A stretch of 64,000 bases of DNA from Rhynochetos jubatus (Eukaryota > Chordata > Aves > Eurypygiformes > Rhynochetidae): assembly GCA_027574665.1 (NCBI GenBank), contig CM050650.1, positions 100,041,086-100,105,085 on the forward strand, read 5' to 3'. The notes beneath the pieces are model-generated. The model was given only the letters and a program-made list of their open reading frames with translations, was not told where the DNA came from and searched no databases. Shown piece by piece: positions 11,521-25,042 of this stretch. The position numbers and the translations under genes were made by a program. Numbering within the stretch: position 1 is the first letter of the stretch; every line of letters starts with the position of its first letter.

Positions 11521-13202
11521 CTGCAGAGCTCAGCCCAGAGAAAAATGGTGCTATGCTTCCACACTGGCACATGCAAGACTAGTCTTTCCTCTTCAATAAC
11601 ACGAAGAATGCATTGTTTCTCCAGGCTTTAGAGTCATCCCAAAAATTACATAGGGCTGATTTTAAGGCTGATGACCAAACCAGTTGTTTCATAATACGCA
11701 CCAATTTACTTGAGCATTGACCATGGCAACAACACCAGTACACAGGAGGAGTGAAAAGTATTTTTTTATAAGTTTATGAAAAACCTTTACTTTGGAGCCT
11801 CATCTGCAGTCTGATTTGCTTAACTCTTTTGAGAACAGATAACTGAATTTGAGCATTATTACAGTAATTTTCTTTAAGCAGGCTTTCTGTATGTATGTGT
11901 TAACTCTGTCAAAAGATTTGACAGTACTCTAACAAACGATTTAAATGCAAAAATATCAGGAAATTTTTAAGACAGCAACTTAAATCTGTCTAGTCTATCC
12001 TCCTGCTGTCGGTATCAGCAAAATTTTAGTACAAAATCCCAGATAATGTTTTGAATTTAAGAATTACTCCCCCCAGTTGCTGTTTATTTAGTATATATAT
12101 AATATGCTTAGTAGTAAATAATGATTTGCTAATCGCTAAAACAACAATCACATTAAATTTAAACAAAACCTTGCCATAGTGTAGTGGAATCTGAATGCAA
12201 ATTGCATTTCACCTTATCACATTAGCAAAATGCTCTTTTTCTTTCTTTTTTCATTGATTTGCTTCATATCTCCAAGACAATTCAGGCTTGAATAACGGGT
12301 TATATTTTATAATTAAGAATATTTCAATACAGCTGCGTTTCAAAATTTAACAAACGTAGGCAGTTACTCTTGCATGCACAACATACCCATCTGAAATTCC
12401 TAATGCCTAAAAAGGTATGAAAATACCTTATCAGTCAAAGGAAAGCCGCCCTGCCAAATGCTGCTTAGGCTCAGCACTACCCGCACGCTCAAGACTTCAC
12501 AAGCCCGCGATTACCAGCAGTGCTTTGGTGACAGGTCCCAGCATGGGTGCCACACCGGGCAAGCTGCTTTTCCTGGCACTGCATCCAGCAACCCCGGGGA
12601 TGCAGTGCCTTTCTGCATCTCCCGCCCCACGGGTGGTCAGCAGAGGTGTGACCTGTACTGCGTCACCCCTGGGACCCAACTCATTCCTCCTTGTGTTCTC
12701 CAAAGCATGCCAAGACGAGATAGATCCATTGAGTTCAATGTAATTTTCTCCATAAACTTCAGCCCAAATCTTGCCTTTCTCACTGATAAATTTTCACTTG
12801 ACAATTCCAATCCCTTTTCAGGGGACAAGGGCCTTGTCATGCCGTGAGGGTAAGGTCATGCCACTGCTCCTAAGCCATAGACTAAGTGAAGACTTTTAGC
12901 TGAGTGCATACAGCCTTGGCTTGACCTTACACTACCAAGGCTGGATACATAAAAGGAGACAGTATCAAATGGCTACAAAGCAAGCTGTTTGGGATTTTTG
13001 GGGGTTTATTTGTTAATGGAAAACTCTTTTTCCACATAAGCTAGTGGGAGCAAGGACAAAGCCCAGCTTACGCTCTCTGAAAGGTAAGTGTCCCAACATC
13101 TACCGTGCAATGTCCCCCTGTGTTTGCATCTTTTATAAACCGACTCACACAAGAATCAGACTTCCCCACAGACACATGGACTTTCCCACCACGCAGCAAT
13201 AC

Positions 13203-13354
13203 CTTCAGCGGGGACTGCGACACATCCACCGCCCTCGATTCCTCCGGGACCCGGCTGGTCTCGCCAGGGAAGCTGCCCGCTGCCGAGATGGGTGGCTGCA
13301 CCTTAGGGTTAGTCCCCGGCAGAGCCTTCCCTTTCATTGCCGACTTGTGCTTTT
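13203..13354 (-). CDS. Possible linker exon, unrecognised
   Basis: A GC- and CpG-rich island in an AT-rich stretch, open on the minus strand: KALPGTNPKVQPPISAAGSF, then PGETSRVPEESRAVDVSQSP and LK, with donor CTGAAG|GTATTG in phase 0. The acceptor is uncertain (CTTCCAG at 13355 or ACCAG at 13369). The Pro/Ser-rich content would suit the linker before a LAP PDZ domain. Plus-strand frames are open here too, so the coding strand is not settled. Confidence 0.25.
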
Positions 13355-15566
13355 CTGGAAGAGCTGTTCTGGTGTTTCTTTGATCTCTCATGCTATCGTC
13401 AGTATCAAAAAGGCTGCCGGAGAACTTGGAAATGGGTTCCTGGGAGTTAAAGATAAAAAAGGTAAACAGGAAGGAGAATACCTATCAGATACCCAGATCC
13501 TGCAGGTGGTAAATTGGATTTGTTCCTCTCTCTCACTGTGCTGTACATTAAGATTTGTTTCACTGAAGACAAAACTGCAACTGTAAAGCAAATGTGCCTT
13601 TTTTTTTTTTTTTACCACTATTTCTCTGGGCATGGTTTTCCCTCAACATGGAGGTGGAAACTGCGGGAGCAGGGAGAGAACCGAGATTCATACAGCCTCT
13701 CACAAGCACATATAACACACACCCAACTGAACCCTGAAGTGCCCTATGGTAATGACGGAGCATGAGAACAAGGCTATTTTGGGCAGCCTCTGGCAGCTCA
13801 GTAGCACTGAATCTGCTGTCCCAGGGCAAGGAACCAGATAAGGCAAAGGAAAGAGTTTTCCATATAGAAAATAAAACTTTTCTCATAGTCCCTTATGGCT
13901 CACTTTCTGTTTTCAGGAGCACAAGTGTGAGAGGGAAGGCAAGGGCCTACCTTGTATCTACATCACTAAGTGAAGATTTTGTTTAACTAATTGGATTGGC
14001 TGTATTTAGCTGCAAATGGCAGAGAGTGGAGGCATGCAAACTCAGTGATTTAGGGGTCCACTGGAAATGGAACCTCAAAGGTGAGGTGTGGCATCCCAAA
14101 GCCTGCTCTAACACTGTCTCTAGGCTGTACCTACTCTGAGGTGCAGTGAGGAACTGAAAATGTCATCCTGCGCTCAGCTAAACCACAAGGGCTTGAAAAG
14201 ACAAATACACAATTAAAACCCATCCACCAAACGGTGCTTCAGACAAGTTGGACTGCAAAACACAATGACATTCTCCAGTTATCAGTTATGCTTGGCAAAG
14301 TGGCTAAATGAAGTTCAGCCATGTTGTCCAAATTCCGTTCACATTTTATGGATGTTTCATTTATATTTAACTCATTTTTGCTCCTTAAGTTGATGGGTAA
14401 GGTTGAATCAGATTTTCATATTACCATAATCCTTTTATCTTCTGCTCGCAGTAAAATGATGCAGCAAACAAAGGTCAACACCTATGAAAATAAACCCCAT
14501 AAATGTCTTCCTAATCTTGCAGTTTTAATACCAGAAATAAAAATCAGTGGCATTACCATGAACAGCTGTGCAGAAATCCCACTGGACACTTTATTTTTCA
14601 ATCTGTAGCCAGGCCTTCCCACAATCTCTTTTTGGTTGGGATGGAAAGAAGCACCACCAACCCCGACAAGAGCAAGCAAGGCACGATTGCTTCCTATCTT
14701 CACTTAAAAGGGAATTTGTTTAGGTTTAACTCACATAAAACATTCATCATCTGTCCTCTCTTGAGAGAGGTACCTCTTCAACAGCACCAGGCTGACTAAC
14801 CCGGACCCGTCAGGGGTGCCAGGGGGAAAGGCCAGGAGCAACAGCTGGAAGTCAGGACTGGAGGAGGGAGCACACCAGCAGCAGTCAGGGCTAGGAAGGG
14901 AGGGCAGGTCCTGGCTGAGGAGCAGGAGCCTCGGTTCCTCCCTCAACTCCCAGCATACATGTGGAGGAAAGACTGGTGAGCAATGCCCTGAAATGGGAAA
15001 GCTGCAAGAGCGCTATCACAACCTCCTTTTCCCAGGCTACACGGAGAAGACAGCTGGTGACAGACACCTGGTGGGCACAGGCTAGAGAAACCACAGCATC
15101 CAGGTTTTCCCAGATACCAGCATCCTGGGAGAGCACTACGCAAAACTAAACATGCAGGGGAGTAACACTGCAACCTCACTTTTCTACCACCCAGTCCTTG
15201 GGAGACACTGAGCTCCAAGCATGGCTAACGACCTGCTTACCTGGAACAGACAGAGGGATGTTGGTAACCGGGGAAGTAAGCTGGAGTAAAATACAAAACG
15301 TTTGTCTCTCATCATTGCTCAGGTTACTCATCTTAACCCGCAAGCTGCACTGTATTCTTGGGAGTTAGATGGCTTGTTTAATTGTAAGAGAAGGAATAAA
15401 ACACTGAACACAATACTGTACCCTCTGCACAAGCACGGACACGGAAGTACAGGCAGGGCAGCCTCCTGCTAACCCAAATTCCTGGGCAGCACAGCACTGC
15501 CAGCAAACTGTAATATCTTGATAGACACACAACATTGTCCCTCCTGACTTCAAGGAGACTACCTAC

Positions 15567-15642
15567 ATCATCAGGATCCTCCAGTTCCTCCGCTTCTTGC
15601 TCGGGACTGATCCTTCCTTCCCTCCATTTTCCATTAGCAGAG
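15567..15642 (-). CDS. Possible acidic linker exon, unrecognised
   Basis: The minus strand reads SANGKWREGRISPEQEAEEL then EDPDD, with acceptor AAATTCAG and donor GATGAT|GTAGGT in phase 0. The acidic stretch recalls the Glu-rich segment before PDZ1 of SCRIB, but there is no specific match. The acceptor has a poor pyrimidine tract. It sits in a longer open frame (15378-16061) that otherwise looks non-coding. Confidence 0.2.
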
Positions 15643-16964
15643 CTGAATTTGTACAGGTTACCACCATGAAAACTCTCCTTTCCTTTCAACGAGGCCCAGC
15701 GAGAGCCCTGGGAGCTCCAGTTATGGCCACTGTACAGTTTAGGAGACTTAGGAAGCCACTTAATAGAGTCCTGAGAGGAAGACGACAGAAAGAAAAAAAG
15801 AAGAGGCAATGAATAGATTTCAAGTAAGTGATTGAAGTATGCATGTGCAGAAATTGTCTGGCAAGTTCTGCAAGGTATTTTAGTATCTTGAAATAACAGG
15901 TTTCCCCTTTTTACCTTGAGAGGTACCTTCAGTCCCAGAGAGACACTTTGCCAGTTAACGGGCAATACTGGTGATACAAAGAGCAAGAGAAGGCTGCTGA
16001 AATTAGTGGAAGCCTTCAGGAACTTACAAGAGCGTGGAACCAAGCCCACCTTCAGCATCATAAAGAAGAATTAATGATCAACGAGTCTTCATTAATGTTA
16101 TACCCTGTACTATTAAGAAAACAAACAAGAGTACTTAGACCTTTAGTGACAATCTCCTGACCTGAATTAAAAAAAACCCTATCAAAGTCACCCCCCGCTT
16201 TTCATTATTCAGCAAATAAAATGTTCCATTTGTTGAATGGTCCCAATACAAAGTAAAATGCTAAATTGGTCTTTTAAGGTTTGCTGATTTTCCGAGTGAT
16301 TATAGTCCAGTTTTCCCAAAATATCCATTACTTGTTTACATCCAAAAAACTCCACCTCTCTTCTTCATACACAGAAGTTCATACAGGACAGGTTGTGCCA
16401 AGGTTGCCTATGTACCTTAATTTCACTGAAGTTCAGAAGTCATTTTTCAAAGTAACCTTTATCTCTTTTTTTAAGCTTTATTTCAATCTCGCCTTTAAAT
16501 GTTCTTACAGTGATACAAATCCAATGGCAGACAGCGGTCTGATGACACCATATAGATACCCGATCACACACGCTACAGCAAGGCAAAGAGACGGGGAACA
16601 CAAACAAATGAAGATTAGCAACAAGCTTATGGTGGGGCAACCAGGAGCACACAGTGACTTTCACGTTGTTTAAACAGGTATTTGATTCAGATTTAACAAT
16701 TCTCTAAGCTCACATGTTCCCTTTTTAATGCAGAAAACTGCATTTATGTTCACGCACAGATTTCTTGCTGTTATCAGCACCCCAGATGTCACCATCTCTA
16801 TTAGACATAAGGTTGAGAAAGAAAAGGAGACAGGACAAGGCTGTCCCTACCGATTCATCTTCAGCTCCCAAAGGAGCTCCCCTTGGGCTTCTTCATTTGC
16901 TTTTGGTTTTAGGGTGGCTGAAAAGACTAGGAAACGGACAAGGACAATATCTCATCGTCTCGTT

Positions 16965-17016
16965 GGGAAAGATTATAGCCCATTCTGTGAGTCTTGGAAA
17001 GATCATAGCCCCAACA
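16965..17016. repeat. Short imperfect direct repeat
   Basis: GGGAAAGATTATAGCCC and TGGAAAGATCATAGCCCC occur about 30 bases apart. Confidence 0.5.
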
Positions 17017-17949
17017 AAGGATTATTTGCACTGCACACAGAAGGCATGATTGGCCTCCATAGCAAATCTGCTGTTAACCACATTTTGAATTGCACTGACA
17101 CTCGGCGACCCCACCGTTCGCTGATAATAGCTCGTATTTCTGGTTATTCTAAACCACACTGCTCAGGCCACTCCAGCTGACTGCCCATCTAGTTCATCAG
17201 TGAACTGAATACAAAAGCAGCACAACCATGACACAGCTCCCGTTCCTCCCGACAACTCAAAACAGAAGGCAGGACATCTCCTGGCCTTCCTGTATGCATG
17301 CCTTGAATAAGGAAACATAGGCTACCCTTGAATAGCAGCTTTGTTTCCTATAAATATTAACAAGGCGGACATCAATTCTGATCAGATAGGTAAATAGCAC
17401 ACTAGCTGAAACTGTTTGCTATTTTTCTGGCCTGGTTTATTTCAGAATAGCTAATGCGACACCTCCCAACGTTCAGGGTATTTCCAGAGACAGTTTAAAT
17501 CCTTGTCAACTTTTAAGCTCATTAGGAAGTCATAAAGCAATTTCACTCTAAAAATAACCACAGGTACAGTGAAGCATTTAACTACTTCTGAGGGAATGTC
17601 TCATCCTTGTTTGACCCCAATCCCTAATCCTAAACAGCAGCTTCTCAAACCCAGCCTGCCAAATTCTGTAGGATCGGTAAAGGGCTATTCGCTCAAGGTA
17701 ACAGATATAGAGATTTCGAATGAAGCTTGTGCTGACAACCACTCCACCCTGTTAGGCACACATTCAACTGCTGCGGTAGCCTCCTGCACACACGAGGAGC
17801 GAGCTGTTGTCCACCAGCAGATTTTACATCCCTATGCCCCAGCAACCAAGCCGGGAAGGCAGAGTTGCAGGGCACTCCCGCTCCCTGCCAGTCTTCTCCT
17901 ACAGCAGGATGCTCTTCCTCATGCTGGCATATGGCTATAAGGGAAATAT

Positions 17950-18126
17950 TCTGCCCAGAGGAGCTGTGGGTGCCCCATCCCTGGAAGAGTTCAAGGCCAG
18001 GCTGGATGAGGCTTTGAGCAACCTGGTCTAGTGGAGGGTGTCCCTGCCCATGGCAGGGGGGTTGGAACTAGATGGTCTTTAAGGTCCCTTCCAACCCAAA
18101 CCATTCTGTGATTCTATGATTCTGTG
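17950..18126 (+). mobile_element. CR1 LINE 3' end
   Basis: Starts near TTCTGCCCAGAGGAGCTGTG and runs through GAPSLEEFKARLDEAL coding and the short 3'UTR, with CCCATGGCAGGGGGGTTGGA, to three 8-base tail units ATTCTGTG-ATTCTATG-ATTCTGTG (18103-18126). It is strongly 5'-truncated. It is nearly identical to the end of the copy at 50260-50599. Confidence 0.95.
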
Positions 18127-21100
18127 AATATTCTTGATCTACAAGAGATTTACACATTCTTAAAAATATTTGGAAGAAAACAAAGGAAGAAGGTGAACTC
18201 GGTATTTAGGACTTTAAGCTTCATGGGTATTGGGACTGTGTAACGCTGATGTTCTGTAAATGCACAAGTGTTAGGAGGGATCATCTATTTATCAGCCTCA
18301 ATAGTTTCTGTGTTTCATAGAAATACATTTTTCATCTCCCTTCATTAGCAATGATCCTGACTGATTGGTAAGAGATCATTTTCCTTCAATATTTCATCAG
18401 CAAGTCAGGTGGTCTCCCTTTTTGTCTCCTTTCAACATGTTGTTCATGTTTTCAAAGGCGGTCTCTTCAGAACATAAATACTTCTCTGTATCATACCCCT
18501 GTATGTTAAGAGGACAAATTGTTCTCATAAAGTACAAGGTGTCTATTCCGATAAGATCTCACTAATAAATCCTCTAGAGAATGAATTTCCTCCAGGCAAC
18601 AAAGGTGTGCAAATGCTATGTATCACTGTAAATCTTTCTGGCAAATGAAAAAGAATCCTAAACACCCTGACAATGAAAGCCAAGACATGGAAACCACCCA
18701 CATTTCTGAAGTACCACACAAAAACCATACCGTGACAATGAAACCACCCTGCTTACGGCAACAACCTGGTCATCATCAACAAGGAGAAGCCAGCGCTCTG
18801 TTACCTAGAATATTTAGATGGTAATACACCTACTGTCGATTCAGCTCAAAACCCCAAATGCATTCTCTTGCCTATTTTTCTATTAAACAGAAGATTTGCT
18901 TAAATAGCTGAATTAGTAAACATGGGAAAGAAAATGTCTTTAAAAAGGTATTCCCTAGAACATAAACAACCTTTTCCGTTTAAATCAAACTATATGTAAC
19001 ATATTCTACTAATTGAAAATTATTTCAGACTCATTCCCTTTCTGAAGTACAAAAGGCTGTCTCTGCAAGAGTTTTGTGTGATTTGCATTCATAAGAATGA
19101 AAGCTAAACAAAATCCTGCCGAAACAAAGGCATCCTTGACTATGCTCTCACTGTAGAATAGACAACATAAAAGCTGCCAGGGCAGATTATTGAAGCAAAC
19201 CTTCCACGGGGAAACTTTGCTAACAGTAAATACACGACTTAATTTTAAACTTAGATGTTCAAGTATTAACCCACCAGAGAAGATGTTTTTAATTTCCTGA
19301 AGACACCATTAAAAAATAAAAATAAAAATGCTGTAGATTATCCTAAAAATATTCTTTATGCAAATGCTCTTGCCGTTTTCTCCCCTTTTGAATGGGAAAA
19401 AAAAATCAATCTTTAAACAATCACTCTTTTTGTTAGCTAGTTTAGATTTTGTTTTGGTTTTAAGTTGCTTAGTGGAAGCCCATGATGTCATCAACAAACT
19501 ATAGAGAAATTCACTCATGTTTATAATTGTGTAGTGCCCTGATAATCTTCCAGAAATACAACACAATCGTATCTCCTATGAGCTACTTCAAAATGTTTAA
19601 TTTAATGCAATCCATTTATTTTGGGTTTGGGTAAAACTGAAAATTACTGGGAGAACTCAGAGAATCAAAGAGCTTACATCAGTAGCACCATCCCATAATT
19701 TGCTCAAGTTGGCTTCAGGGCCAAAAGAAGAGTTTTGGTCTGACACAAAACTAACTTTGAAGAGTGAAGTCCCATCCCTGCATTATTCCGGGGATGCTTA
19801 CGAACTGAAATTCACGCTGCTGATGCTTTGGTGGTTCTTGCAAGCTGTGCGTGCATCCTTGGATCTGGAGGAAAGCCACCACAGTCAGTACTTGACTACC
19901 GCAGTGCGCGTTGCTAACATTTCGGCTATGGCTGTTACCGTGCCTCCAGCCACACGTCCAGAGATTTCGGCCAAGACAACATTCTCCAGCAACAGATGAG
20001 CAGGAAGGGAAAAAGTGTCAAAGGTTACTGGACATGAGGTGTCCACTTCCCAGTACTAGCGCCAAGGGAGATTTGCTAAATCCCTTCTCTGGAACACCGC
20101 TGATGAGACCCAGAGTTCTTCCCACGGACAATACTGATGCCGTACCTTTTCAGGAGAGGACTTCTCCTGTATAAAGATACGTTATTCCTTAAGTTCTCAG
20201 TGTTCATAGACTAACAGGATCAGCGTTAAGAGGCACAGCCTGAACAAGTTGCACATACCAAAACCAGACTGCCAAGAACCCTTGCTCCTGAAGTTAACAC
20301 AAGGTACAGTGCGGCCACACGCACCCAGCCCCTCCAGGCCCTCTGCTCTGGCAGAACCCACGACTGGTCATCCCATCGCCACCAGAACCATACGAGAGGC
20401 GATAAAATGCAGTCTCTCCAACATCCCCTAGACGAGGGGAGATGTTTCAAAGTGGGAAAGCAGACACCTGGTTTGAGGACATCTCACATTTTTCATTAAG
20501 CTGGTTCAGGAGGAAGGGAACACCCAAAATATTTACGGGTATCCAAGACCAGTCTGCCTTTGTCATCTTCTCTGACAGCAACCTAAGTGTGGAAACAGAT
20601 TTGCGGGTTTGATGGAAAGACTCTTAACAAGTCAACTGAAAAATTGATTTTATTTTCCAGAGTCAAGGCAAAGACAGGCAGTAAACTCTCCACTAACTAA
20701 AGGTCAGGACATTTCTGATAAACAGTATGCTTTGGTCTCAGTGGGAGGCAGACATTTACAGTGAAGCAGGATAGGATCAATTGATATATCAAAGAATAGA
20801 CTTAAAAAAATGAAATTCCTGGTGTCACTACTCTCCTCTCAAAAGCTGAATCTGTGAGCAGCAAGTAGTGAAACCTGTTAAGCAGCTCCTCAGTTCAAAA
20901 CAGTTCACCCAGCACCAGTACAGCACTGATATTAGACAAGAAACAGGCTGATCAGCTTGTCCTGGACACAAACAAGTGATTTCTGGGAAAGGACAGTGGT
21001 ATGCAAGTTTCCAGTACTCGCTTTCCCACAATACGCCGATTATCAAAAACATGGAATGTAAGCCAGAAAAATAATCTCGACACATAAATTATATGGAAGC

Positions 21101-23799
21101 TGTGGAAAAGGCCTGGAGCAACACACAAGGGATTTTTTTTTTTCTACTCTAGTAACTCAATGGAATTCTGCCTTTCAATAAAGAGAACTCGCACGCAGCA
21201 ACTGACAGGTTAATATTAAATCCACTCCACCACTACGGTCAATTGCTTGTCCCTGGTTACCTGCTTACCTAATAAAGTAGCCTGCAAATTTCGTTGTGTT
21301 TCTTTCCTTGCATTAGACCCACCCCTCTAAAAGAATTACAAAGCAATCGAAGAAGTAGAAAAAAGTTTAAAGAGAAAAAAAAAAACAACCCAAAGTTATG
21401 TTTACAAAGTTATATTCACTGCTCAGACTCCCCGAGCACCAGCAAGAGAAAAAAGCCAGACAGCGACCGGGAAGGGAAGGCTCACGCTTTAAAGGACAGA
21501 CACGGCTTCAGCGTAATAAACATCAGCTTTTTCTGGCTAGAAAATACAATTAAAGCTGCCTGGACCTTTACTGACGCTGTTGGGAGGACAAGGAAGGCAC
21601 TTTATGAAATGGCACGCATGCAGACCGCTCAAGAAATCAGGGGGACTACCAGGGGGCTGGGCTGCTGGAGGTTTGACGGAGTGGAATGCCGAGCACCTTT
21701 TCAGCCCTGCAAACTAATGCCACTTCAACTGCTACTATTCCGTGCTACCAGCAGCTGCTGTCATCCCTCAAGCTTTCACTAGCCTGGAACCATTACTGCC
21801 AGATTCAAACTCCGACACTAAAAGGTATGTACTGCTGAACTACCCTGCAGCAGGGCACAATCTCCCTCACCCTCATGCCTCACCCAAAGGGCGTGAGCAA
21901 AAGATGAGATCCAGCACTACACAGTGTTAATGCAGAAGACTGAAAAATCCACCTCTTCCTCTTTCAGGTCTCGTCAGATACTCACTGAAAAAAAACTGCA
22001 ACAGTCCAGACTTTCATGACAGGCTCACCAAGTCAAGACGGAGGGCAGTGGAAAGGAAGGAACACCAACACTCCCTTGGGGATAGCAGCAGGATGCTCTG
22101 ATGACGGACTTCAGCTCCTCTAACCTCTCCTCAGCAACTGCTGGATTCTATTCTGAGCTCCATTTGTTTTCTTTTACAAATGAATGGAGGCAAACACCTT
22201 CAATAAGCAATTCATACCACCTGGTTTTGGCTGAGATGACCACAAGGAGATGAGTCCAGCCACCCTAGGGTGTAGGAACGTGAAACTGTCACAGATGAAG
22301 GCAACAAGCCTGGATCACCCATTTCTCTGCAGCCACAGAAACCAAAACATATATTCCTTCCACTGCTAACAAAAAATACAAACACACCGACTGCTGAGCA
22401 GTTACTTCATTTTCCAAGCCGATGCAGCAAGCAGTGCCTGACTTCTGGCTAGTTTTCGGGCTGTGGTGCAGTCTCCACAAGCCTGCTGGAGAGTACAAAA
22501 AGCTTTACCTAGTGACAAAGCACCTATCACAGAGGCGTAACAAGAAATACATCTTGTTCTGACTTCAGCGGGAGGGAGCAGGCACACGCAGGCCGTTAAC
22601 TGTTTTCATCTGGTGGCCCGTTAGGCAAAGCCCAAATCCAGGCTTTACACAATTCATGTCGTCTCGCTGATGGAGCTCTCCCGTTTGTATCTGGAGCAGA
22701 CGCTAAAAACAAAAGAAATCACAGCCTCCAAATGAAAAACTGTCATCACAGAGCAGAGTCTTGCTGCCTTTGGCTTTGGTCTGTCTTTTTTTAGGAACTC
22801 ATTTTCATCTCAAATGGGTTTGCTGAGATTTACTTGGACTCTGGGTACAGAGTTTCCCACATTTTTAAACTTTTGCTGTGTCAGTACCAGTAAGTACTTA
22901 AAAAAGAAAATTCTACCCAACGTCGGAGTCAGCTGTACCAAAACCTCATTTTCTTTCTGGTTTTATTTTAACAGCAGCTTACCAAGAACAACCGGGAGCA
23001 CTCTGCCTTGGGAACAATGAAACTGCACTACCCCTGAACTACCCTAACACCTATCAACCTCAGCAACTCCTGCAAAGAGACCGTGCCATGAAGCTTAAAT
23101 GAGGAATCTTTGGGATGAGAAGAAATCATAAAAGTTAATGTATTTTGCCAGGTCAGATTTGAATATTTGCAGGTAGCTTGCAATACCTACTTGTTCAATA
23201 GCAAAAAGACAGCAGTGGTTTTTGTAAAAGCTTCCAATCAAAATTAAAAAAAGTTAAACCGCAAGAATTATCAAGTATTGCAGTTATTAATTTTAACACA
23301 GAACTTAATATGCCTTCCCTGATCTCCGCCTTTCCTGTCTTCTCCCAGAAACCCTCACACAACCAAGGCTTGCCGGCAGAAATGTTCAGCAGAAGAAGGG
23401 ATGTGGTTAGCCATACATGAAGTATCAGGTCTCCCATTTTGTTGGAATTTGGGATCACTGCACTAGGCCACACTAAATATGCCAAATCTTTGCTCTGAAC
23501 TCAGACTGCTCAGGTCCCTGCACTGAACAAGTTAGTGGTCTTTGTTAGCTCATGGCACATACAGGACCCAGAGAACCAAAAATTAATCTTTATCAGCCTT
23601 TTGCAAAATTCGGTGAATAACAATTCGACTCAGTTAATACTTACCTTTATAAACAAACCAGAATTCAGAGATTTAATAAGACCTTGAAATCAGCATTGGA
23701 CCACTGGAAGTACAACACAGTAACAACGGTAGTAAATTCCAGTATTAATTTATATATACTTTAATTGCTATTTTAATGATACAATAAATCTATTGAAGC
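18127..23799. other. Region downstream of LRRC1 poly(A), no gene recognised
   Basis: No exon or repeat recognised. A GC-richer islet around 19860-20000 is open on both strands without family features. Confidence 0.5.
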
Positions 23800-23814
23800 T
23801 TTTAAAGATTTGTT

Positions 23815-23820
23815 TTTATT
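23815..23820 (-). terminator. LRRC1: Polyadenylation signal AATAAA for LRRC1
   Basis: The plus strand reads TTTATT, i.e. AATAAA on the gene strand, the first such hexamer downstream of the stop codon. A weaker ATTAAA lies just beyond, at 23777-23772. Confidence 0.55.
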
Positions 23821-23848
23821 ATGGTTTTATATATTTATATAAAACCAT
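23821..23848. repeat. 13-bp perfect inverted repeat abutting the poly(A) signal
   Basis: The arms ATGGTTTTATATA (23821-23833) and TATATAAAACCAT (23836-23848) are exact reverse complements with a 2-base spacer. In the LRRC1 transcript this would be a hairpin (12 pairs with a 4-base loop) ending exactly where AATAAA begins. Confidence 0.8.
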
Positions 23849-24883
23849 CCAAGCACTTTAAAGAATCATGCTTTCTTGTGTAATACATAAAACTAGTTTC
23901 ATACTGTGCTTCTGAAAGTCTATTGTGCTGTTTTTCAAGTTATTTTACAGATGGCACATTAAAAAAAAAAAAAAAACAAACACAACCATGGAAGCATGAA
24001 TTTCTAGTGACTGCAACGCAACACGGCATCCAAACCAAGATGTTTCATTACAACTAAGTTAAAGTGTGAGTGCATTATGTAATAAACAATAGCAGTTTGG
24101 TCATTTTCATCTTAATTCTGTTTACAACAAAACTAGCACTTGTGCTTCACGACCTAAAATCCCATGATATATAAACGTAAGTTCTGTGCTGTAAAAATCC
24201 CAACAAATAGTGTCCGAAAAGCAAAACATATCTAAAACAGGAGACCAAATTTAAATCTACTCACTGTCCTCGAGAATTGCTATATTTAAGACTAATATGA
24301 CATACAAGACACAATAAGGCACAATGGGTGGTACAAAGAAATGAGTACAGTTGTCCGTGAAACTTGTTCTCTTCCACAAATACTAAAATATGTACCGCTC
24401 AAGATAAATTTTCTCTTAAAAATGAAATACATCATCTTGTTATGAAAGTCCTATACAAAAATTTAAAATTTACACCATCTGAGCTGCCAAAAAAATAAAA
24501 AAAGTGTATCAATTTTCCACAAAACTATATTTCTCACCAGCACGTCCAGCCACTGGGAAAAAGATACCCCAGCACTCTGGAAAAGAAAAGCATTATTTCC
24601 CCTGTGTTTAAGACAAAAATATTGTATTCTGCATACAGTAGTGTATTATAATTAAAAAAGCGTAGCACTGTTAAAATTACAATATTGATTTGGAAAGCAT
24701 TGGTTCACTGCCTGGATGAAATAAGGCACTTTCTTCCAGTGGGCAGCACTTTTCACATATATGGAGACGATGAATCGGGTTCTGGTTAAAAACAAAAAAA
24801 GGGGCTCAGTGAGGTCCCAGAAGACGACAGGAACATTTCAACAGCAGGGGAAGACACAGGAGGTAAAACCTGGAGATGAAACT

Positions 24884-25042
<159 letters not shown>

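Larger units (their letters stand above)
11521..17949. other. Unassigned region with GC-rich islets
   Basis: Mostly AT-rich, with GC/CpG-richer islets at about 12420-12720 and 13050-13400, which are open in several frames on both strands. Apart from the weak candidates at 13203 and 15567, no exon could be supported. Confidence 0.4.
23800..24883 (-). other. LRRC1: LRRC1 3' untranslated region (probable extent)
   Basis: This AT-rich stretch without long open frames follows the stop codon directly. The first AATAAA after the stop on this strand is at 23820-23815, which puts cleavage near 23790-23805 and gives a 3'UTR of about 1.1 kb. A 16-base A run on the plus strand (23961-23976) reads as a T run in the transcript. 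The exact 3' end cannot be fixed from sequence alone. Confidence 0.6.

Noticed and set aside
12427-12450. GGFPLTDK read in phase 0 before a donor, as a possible PDZ loop
   Set aside because: No usable acceptor. The true carboxylate-binding loop was then found in the exon at 11321-11410.
12417-12847. Overlapping frames in a GC-rich islet on both strands
   Set aside because: No motif and no coherent splice borders. High GC lowers the stop frequency in all frames.
13044-13586. 180-codon plus-strand frame with a nearby donor AAAG|GTAAGTGT at 13081
   Set aside because: No family features, and the same islet is open on the other strand. The plus-strand donor has no convincing upstream exon.
15378-16061. 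227-codon minus-strand frame as one gene
   Set aside because: Most of it has no protein character. Only the short acidic part at 15567-15642 is kept as a weak exon candidate.
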